64,000 nt of DNA, from positions 40,165,437-40,229,436 of the forward strand of contig CM069447.1 in NCBI GenBank assembly GCA_035610835.1. The letters are read 5' to 3'. The translations under genes were made by a program, and so were the position numbers. The notes under the pieces were generated by a model, which did no database searches, was not told where the DNA came from, and saw only the letters and a program-made list of their open reading frames with translations. Positions 58,460 to 64,000 of this stretch are shown piece by piece (position 1 is the stretch's first letter; every line of letters begins with the position of its first letter). Source of the stretch: Ophiura sarsii. Taxonomy: Eukaryota > Echinodermata > Ophiuroidea > Amphilepidida > Ophiuridae.

Positions 58460-58920
58460 GTAAGTAAATATCAAATGGTTTTGATAAACATTAAATGTAA
58501 CGTAAAAAGCCTTTACATTGAATGCACACATTACCAGTACGTAAATACCAGTACGTATGCATACATACAAATGACTTGTGCGTAAGACTTTTACGATAAT
58601 CGAAAGTAATAAAAGTACACACACCCACATGAAAACATTGAACCGATACAGATATAGTTATTTCTATATTATCATGGGAATATAATATTTGCTTGAAGAC
58701 AGGGTGTTACAAAGCGACTATCATACTTAGTCTTACGTACAAGTTACGTATACGTATGAACCGTACGTAGAAGTGTCGCAAAAAAAATTATATAAGTTTT
58801 TTTTTCGCACACGTACGTTAAAATTGTAATGCATAATACTATGAGTATTTTTTCTACTTCAAGTGACGTAAAGGAAATATTTAATCACTGATTATTTACT
58901 AATGTTTTACTACCTTTAAG

Positions 58921-59036
58921 TAATTGGGCAACGCAACCAGGCAGCGTTGATGATGGAAACAAATGTGTCGTTATGCGGACAGACGGATGGACTCGCACTG
59001 ACTGCGAAGGTAGTTTCCGATATGTTTGTCAAAAAG
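58921..59036 (+). CDS. CTLD1 exon 3
   Basis: A 116-nt exon (acceptor CTTTAAG, donor G|GTAGAT), phase 2 to phase 1. It encodes NNWATQPGSVDDGNKCVVMR, then TDGWTRTDCEGSFRYVCQK. The three closing cysteines are present. The calcium/sugar motif usually EPN or QPD is QPG here, and the WND triplet is WTR. From known family rules this domain is unlikely to bind sugar through the canonical calcium site. Confidence 0.88.
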
Positions 59037-59706
59037 GTAGATTTATTAAGGAGAATATTAATAATATCATTATTTTTTTTTTCTGATTCAAATCTTAGTG
59101 TTAGGAGAGGAATTATGAGCGAGTAATGAGTAGTAACATATTTACAATCATTAGGATGCTTTATTCAGGGCAGGTGAGCATGAATGAGTTAGATGGGTCA
59201 AACTTATTTCTAGCATACAAAGGTAGAATTAATTTAATTGGCGACCGTTTTGAATTTCAAGCTTAAAGCTACTGTCTCAAACAAACGAGCCAATGACGTC
59301 ATTATTATTTTGACTTGATCACGTGACTTTTATAACATAACTGTAGCCACAAATTGTAGCCTCTATATAACAATGTGCTAAAGTGACTGATACAGGGTGA
59401 AATTGGTTTTAACTGGCAACCATATTGAGATTCAAAATGGCCACTTTAAAGTAATAAGCCAATAATGTTATAATGTTTATATGGGTATATTATTAGCAAA
59501 AGTAGGTTTCTGTAATACTCAAGGACCTTAACGTGGCCGGATTGATATTCAATGATATTCAATGGTTGGTTAAACATCAGTGTCATTTCCCAGTTTCAAT
59601 GTCATGCAACTACAATATATTTATATAAACGTGTCACCGATCAGTAAGTAATAATAATGCCAATTGATTTTGTTCTTGCATACTTAACATTTACGTACCC
59701 ATACAG
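59037..59706 (+). other. Intron between CTLD1 and CTLD2
   Basis: No exon or clear element. A lone ACAGGGTGAAATTGG (59394) resembles a mariner-type terminus without a partner. Confidence 0.5.
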
Positions 59707-59843
59707 TGTGCAATAATGGGTGGGTTGCTTTTGACAACGTCTGTTACTTCAACGGAGCGTCCATAATGTCTTGGGAGAATGCTCAGAAGGATTGTCAGCA
59801 GAGAGGTGGACATCTTGCAACCATTAACACTCAGCTTAAACAA
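59707..59843 (+). CDS. CTLD2 exon 1
   Basis: A 137-nt exon (acceptor CATACAG, donor CAA|GTAATT), phase 1 to 0, the same length as CTLD1 exon 1. It encodes VCNNGWVAFDNVCYFNGASI, then MSWENAQKDCQQRGGHLATI and NTQLKQ. This is long-form CTLD; the equal exon size shows that the two domains arose by duplication of the three-exon set. Confidence 0.9.
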
Positions 59844-60246
59844 GTAATTTTCCGGGGTTTTAATTTGTTTAATTCTCTCATGTTATAACCACGAATGTTA
59901 ATTTCGTTTAATCATTGTGGCAAACTTTTAAATATTATACATTTGGTTGGAATAAAAACACACGATAACAGTAATTCAAATCAAGAAGACGCAGACAAAA
60001 CGTAGTTTAGCTATGCATGCACACTTGAAGCTTCATTCTTGGCAAGCAAATGTGTAGTTGTGGCACGATCCTGATTCAACAATTTACTTGTTCATTTCAC
60101 AAATCATTAAAATCATACGAACACTAATGCAATCCTTTACAAAGTGTTTTTACCGATCTGGTATTAGTAATATACATGTACATTTAGTTTTCTCGAGGGA
60201 GTATCTGTCTAGCAAAGTTGAACTTTCATCACTTTCTATTTTGAAG

Positions 60247-60416
60247 ACATTTTTAGGTAACTGGCTATACCAGGCGAACGTTTACTGGATAGGGCTTAAC
60301 GACGAAGATGAGGAGAACACATGGCTTTGGGATGCTGGAGACGATCCTGGCATTAGCTGGTCAGAAGGAACGACAGAAAATATTGACGGTCATCCTGAAT
60401 CCGCCACTGCCTATAC
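60247..60416 (+). CDS. CTLD2 exon 2
   Basis: A 170-nt exon, phase 0 to 2. I place the acceptor at TTTTGAAG (60246), giving TFLGNWLYQANVYWIGLNDE and DEENTWLWDAGDDP, then ISWSEG...HPESATAY. The more pyrimidine-rich acceptor at 60256 is rejected because phase 0 from there meets TAG. It is 57 nt longer than CTLD1 exon 2, the extra sequence lying after the WLW core, in the loop before the sugar-site exon. Donor AC|GTAAGT. Confidence 0.85.
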
Positions 60417-60979
60417 GTAAGTAGGCCAAGCGGAATCCCATGCATGCAACTTTGATTTGCATAATTTTCGTTTATGAATTAGGTCAATAAATGCGTATCT
60501 TTTGTTTTTCGAAACATTAGAACAATCAATGCACTTGAGCAAATGTTGAAATTCTCACAATAACACTCCCCCTGCGGGATCGTGTCATTAATCACGCATC
60601 AACATAAGCGTGCATTTATGTGTCTAATTTCTCTTGACACAAACATACGCATTTATATTGACCCATGGTTATACATGGATTTTTTTCATTCTGCCGTTGT
60701 ATATCAATATGCTATTAGTCAACAAATTCGCGTTACAAGTAGCAATGGTCAACATATCCTCAGACGTACGCGGGGCAATCCAATTCCTCTACCTTGCCTA
60801 CTGTGCATGCTTGAAAGCTCAAATAATTCCGTGAACCAATCAGAGCGGTACGTCGATCTTGTACGTATTGCAGACCACGGATGTCCGTTTCACTGTTTTG
60901 TGGGTGAAGTTGGCCTCGCGTATTCTGACGTCCATTGGAATAAAACATCCAGCAACGTGATTTCTTTTACATTTTGCAG

Positions 60980-61107
60980 TTCGTGGATGACATCAGAACC
61001 AGATGACTCCAACGCAACTCAAAACTGTGTGGGTTTGTGGCCTGGGCGATGGCATAAGTGGAATGATCTACCATGTGACACTAACTACCGATATCTATGT
61101 CAAAAAG
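60980..61107 (+). CDS. CTLD2 exon 3
   Basis: A 128-nt exon (acceptor TTTTGCAG, donor G|GTAAAT), phase 2 to 1. It encodes TSWMTSEPDDSNATQNCVGL, then WHKWNDLPCDTNYRYLCQK. It carries EPD, a variant of the EPN/QPD triplet, and an intact WND, so unlike CTLD1 a calcium-dependent ligand site is plausible. The exon leaves in phase 1, so more modules or a tail should follow beyond the recognised exons. The open frame starting at 60582 only reads through the intron into this exon. Confidence 0.9.
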
Positions 61108-61660
61108 GTAAATAATTTGTGTCTATTATTGCATAGGCTACATTTACAGGTCGTGTCCAAATTGTGTCCCATGTGAAACATGATATTAATTAATTGGACG
61201 TGAACTAGTAGTTTTTAATTTGTCATAATAAATCGTGTCTGTTTGTTTTGGAATATGGCAAATCTACTTTAGGCATGTTAAATTCAGTTTTGCCACTTCT
61301 CCGTTTATCAGAATCGTCAGTCCAGTAAGTAATTGAACATAATTAATAAAGTCAATATTGATCTAGATATGAATAGTTAGCTCAATTTGGACAGAAATAC
61401 ATATTTTTGTATCCGTATTATTCATGACAAACAACAATGTGTACTTTGATAAAACACAATACATTTATCGTACATCGTTTAATATTGGAATCTCAATGCA
61501 GTTATTTATTGTTGAAAGTCCAATTCTAGTTCAAAAGTACTATAGAGAGATTGGCACTCTTATTACTAAATTTATCATATTTTGGGGGTAAGATGTGATA
61601 AGGTCATGTTTTTTATACTGGGTACCCAAAAAAGGTGGATCTGTTACATTTGCACTACAT
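61108..61660 (+). other. No exon recognised after CTLD2
   Basis: Sequence resembling the introns around B9/B10 (AAATTCAG, TTTTGCCACTT, AATCGTC, 61278-61320) appears here, so repeat units once extended this far. No HYR or CTLD exon remains visible. Confidence 0.45.
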
Positions 61661-62870
61661 TCGGCCGAGTGCACCAATGACGGGTAGCTGAAGAATAGCG
61701 CTACCTCGCTAGTAACTGAGGCGTAACCCAACATTTTGAGAGCGCCAATGCGGGGTAAGCTACTAGGCTAGTAACTGGCGGGTTATTTACGCTAAATGTT
61801 ATACCTGACCGGACCCAAGAGTAAGTTGGGGCATAACGTTTTATGCCACAAGTCAGTCGATTCTAGCAGTATATAGCGTACATTTATTGTGAACATTGAA
61901 GGGGATGATTCGCTGATGCTGAAGAACCAATTGCACTTGCATGCCCAGGGGGTGTTTATTTGAAGTGGAATGTGACCCCTCATAAGCTGAAAGATTTTTA
62001 TATTTTTGAAAATCCATTCATGCAATTTGGTGATTTTTTTTAGTCAAAATGTAGATCAATTCCTTTTACCCATTCAAACACTAATCGCACCGACTTTGGG
62101 TCATATTTTGACCAAAGTGTACTAATTGTCCAAGGGTCTTAAATAATGACTAAATACATAAACTTATTATTGTTTTTATTAATTAAAAACTGATAAAACA
62201 AGTTTCAACATTATTGTGAGAGGAAGGGTAGAAAAAGAAAAGAAAAAGGATATCGTGCCGCGCGTGGTCTGGGAGTCGAACCGGGGTTCCGCGATTAACA
62301 AGCGTAGGACACGGTGTCCACGCCACGGAGGTATTTGTGTTAAGAGATGTGTTATAATTGTATATATATAATTGTTTCCATCGGGTGTTTGTGTTTTTCA
62401 TTAATATTGTGCTTTTTGGTGCAATGTTTGTATGTGCCCCTCGCCCAAAATATGTTCGTAATGTCATGATAGTCCTTATTTTTGAAAAAGTGATAAACAA
62501 ACTTCGAAATTTTTGGCCATAAAATGGCATCATTTTTTTCCGGATCGCAGTCCGACTCCACGTGTTCTTGATTTACACTCACCTATGACCTAGCGAGTGA
62601 CGACACGTTTTTAATATTACGGAGGACCATCCACGTCAGAATTTTACAGTAAACTATAGGTTAACACTTGGCATATGCGACACTTGATTTTGTAAGGGGA
62701 CGATGCTGATTAATGTGGATATTTACCTCGCTAGTAGCTATTCTGGTGTTACTCGCCAATTATGCTCTAATAATTACATTGTTAGTAAGTTATGCTACAG
62801 TTAGAGCATAACTACTAGGGAGGTAGCTTACCTCCCTATTAAGTTACCCGTCATTGGTGCACTCGGCCGA
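61661..62870. mobile_element. TIR element of 1.2 kb with TCGGCCGA ends
   Basis: TCGGCCGAGTGCACCAATGA plus CGGGTA at 61661 is mirrored at 62845-62870 without a mismatch over 26 bases. Subterminal blocks with CTCGCTAGTA and GTTACTCGCC occur on both sides. The second copy of the tRNA-like repeat family lies inside (62160-62545). No transposase frame. Confidence 0.7.
62262..62331 (-). tRNA. tRNA-Asn-like core within a repeat
   Basis: On the minus strand CTCCGTGGCGTGGAC, a loop with CTTGTTAAT (GTT, asparagine-type) and CCCCGGTTCGACTCCC follow in tRNA order, then a T-rich stretch. D-arm pairing is poor. A diverged relative occurs at 29268-29331 within the same flanking repeat, so it is more likely a tRNA-derived repeat unit than a working gene. 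Confidence 0.4.
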
Positions 62871-64000
62871 TTATTACTTTGCATGCATATATTTTGGCTA
62901 TTTTTTATCACACATACTCAAATTTGGTCTTATTTTGATGAGAAAGTATTTGGCCTTTATTTTAAAAAGAAAAATATAAACTACCATGGTTCTGTTAATT
63001 ACAATAGTTCGTTAAACCTAATTAGTCAGGGGTGGAAGAGTATGCGGAGGAGGAGTATGCGGAGGAGGAGGAGTGCATAGTTGAACAAGTATGGTGCAAT
63101 ATACATTGGGCAAACATAAAATGCACTGGTTTCACTCTTGGTACAATTCTATATTGAAAACATAACATTATTGAAGCATATTAAATTTGAATTAAAAATA
63201 TAATTAGTTAATTAAGGAATCAGTAATAAGCATTAAATAAGAAGCTCAAAAAATTGTTGAGAAACATAAGTTGGTCACAGTTTGCGAATGTATGCAAACA
63301 TTTGCCTGCACCAAACTGTCCATTTTAAAAGTATAGAAAGGTTGAGGTACCCTTTTGAATAAATAAATTTAACTATTTAATTAAAAATTAAAAGAAGATA
63401 TGTAATTAACCTCATGTATTCTGTATTGTCTGGATGTTAATTAGCACATTTTGTTAAATGCGTTTGTGTGGTGTCATTACTTGTATTTAACTGTGTTACC
63501 AAATAAGTAAAAAACTGCTGGTTTTCATCAAGCTTGTAAACTCAGGAGAATTATTAAATTCTTAGGAATGCAACTGATCTGACCTAGTATAAGCAGTTTG
63601 CCAATCTACATTGGATCACCCTATATGTTGAATACAACTTATAACGAAAACATTTTATAATTCAATCTTAAATCAGACTCTTGAAATTTGAATACTGGGT
63701 TCAAACATTATGGAAACTAACCTAATTTGTTCATTTGAATGTGCTTTGCACATCATGAAGGTGCAAGAAGGATGAACGCAATTAATTGTATGCCACTAAA
63801 CATGTGCCATTGGGAAAATTTGAGTCATCCTGTAGTTATAGGGCCCCTTTTTATTGAACATTATTTGAAACTCATACCACTTTCAACATTTGCCACTTCA
63901 AATTGGAATGTAAAATCATGTTTCAGATGCAAATTTAAATTCATTCAATGTAATGATTTGTGGATAATCATGTATACCTAAATTAATGTTTTAAACACCC
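62871..64000. other. No gene recognised
   Basis: AT-rich sequence with short chance frames; a GCGGAGGAGGAGTAT duplication at 63043-63070. No exon, RNA gene or clear element seen up to the window edge. Confidence 0.4.

Noticed and set aside
60257..60416. Alternative acceptor TTTTTAG at 60256 for CTLD2 exon 2
   Set aside because: In phase 0 it meets a TAG after eleven codons; the acceptor at 60246 keeps the family motif FLGNW and the open frame.
60582..60979. N-terminal extension of the frame that contains the last CTLD exon
   Set aside because: Intron read-through; a strong acceptor at 60979 and the phase match with 60416 define the exon.

Overview
This is non-coding-rich, AT-rich animal DNA carrying split genes on the + strand, many transposable elements and one 100-base N gap (29625-29724). 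Nothing bacterial or viral is visible. The coding exons encode HYR (hyalin repeat) modules and C-type lectin domains (CTLDs), a combination expanded in marine invertebrate deuterostomes. I favour an ambulacrarian (echinoderm or hemichordate), but the sequence alone does not fix the species.

Layout. (1) 1-8440: no gene; a degenerate tRNA-Ser-like locus, a perfect hairpin element, a TA-flanked foldback element and G-tracts. (2) 8440-23076, block A: a signal-peptide exon (8904-8946), a long repeat-filled intron, an exon for an unrecognised four-cysteine module of about 80 residues (16783-17022), then eight intact HYR exons (17617-23076). (3) 23077-44500: a SINE, a decayed jockey/CR1-type LINE on the - strand, the gap, a DNA transposon relic, a 4.7-kb giant inverted repeat (31965-36708), smaller foldback elements, two further copies of the signal-peptide exon that each lack one base (38440 and 41537), and an RTE-type reverse transcriptase fragment. 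(4) 45564-61107, block B: a second copy of the four-cysteine module, nine intact HYR exons plus two broken ones, then two complete three-exon CTLDs. (5) 61108-64000: no exon recognised; a TIR element with a tRNA-like core.

Gene logic. Every HYR exon and both copies of the four-cysteine module are symmetric phase 1-1 exons, so any number can be spliced in or out without breaking frame. Both CTLDs enter and leave in phase 1 and can follow HYR exons directly. The predicted products are secreted or extracellular: signal peptide, four-cysteine module, HYR array and, for block B, two lectin domains. Block A and block B are tandem paralogues: exons, intron fragments and some shared transposon insertions correspond in order. 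Either there are two genes or one very long gene spans the window. Only the first leader exon is intact at base level, which bears on that choice. The two blocks also serve as each other's empty-site control: a 1352-bp element in block B is absent from the matching position in block A.

Exon coordinates were set by hand from splice signals, reading phase and comparison between copies. No database search was possible.
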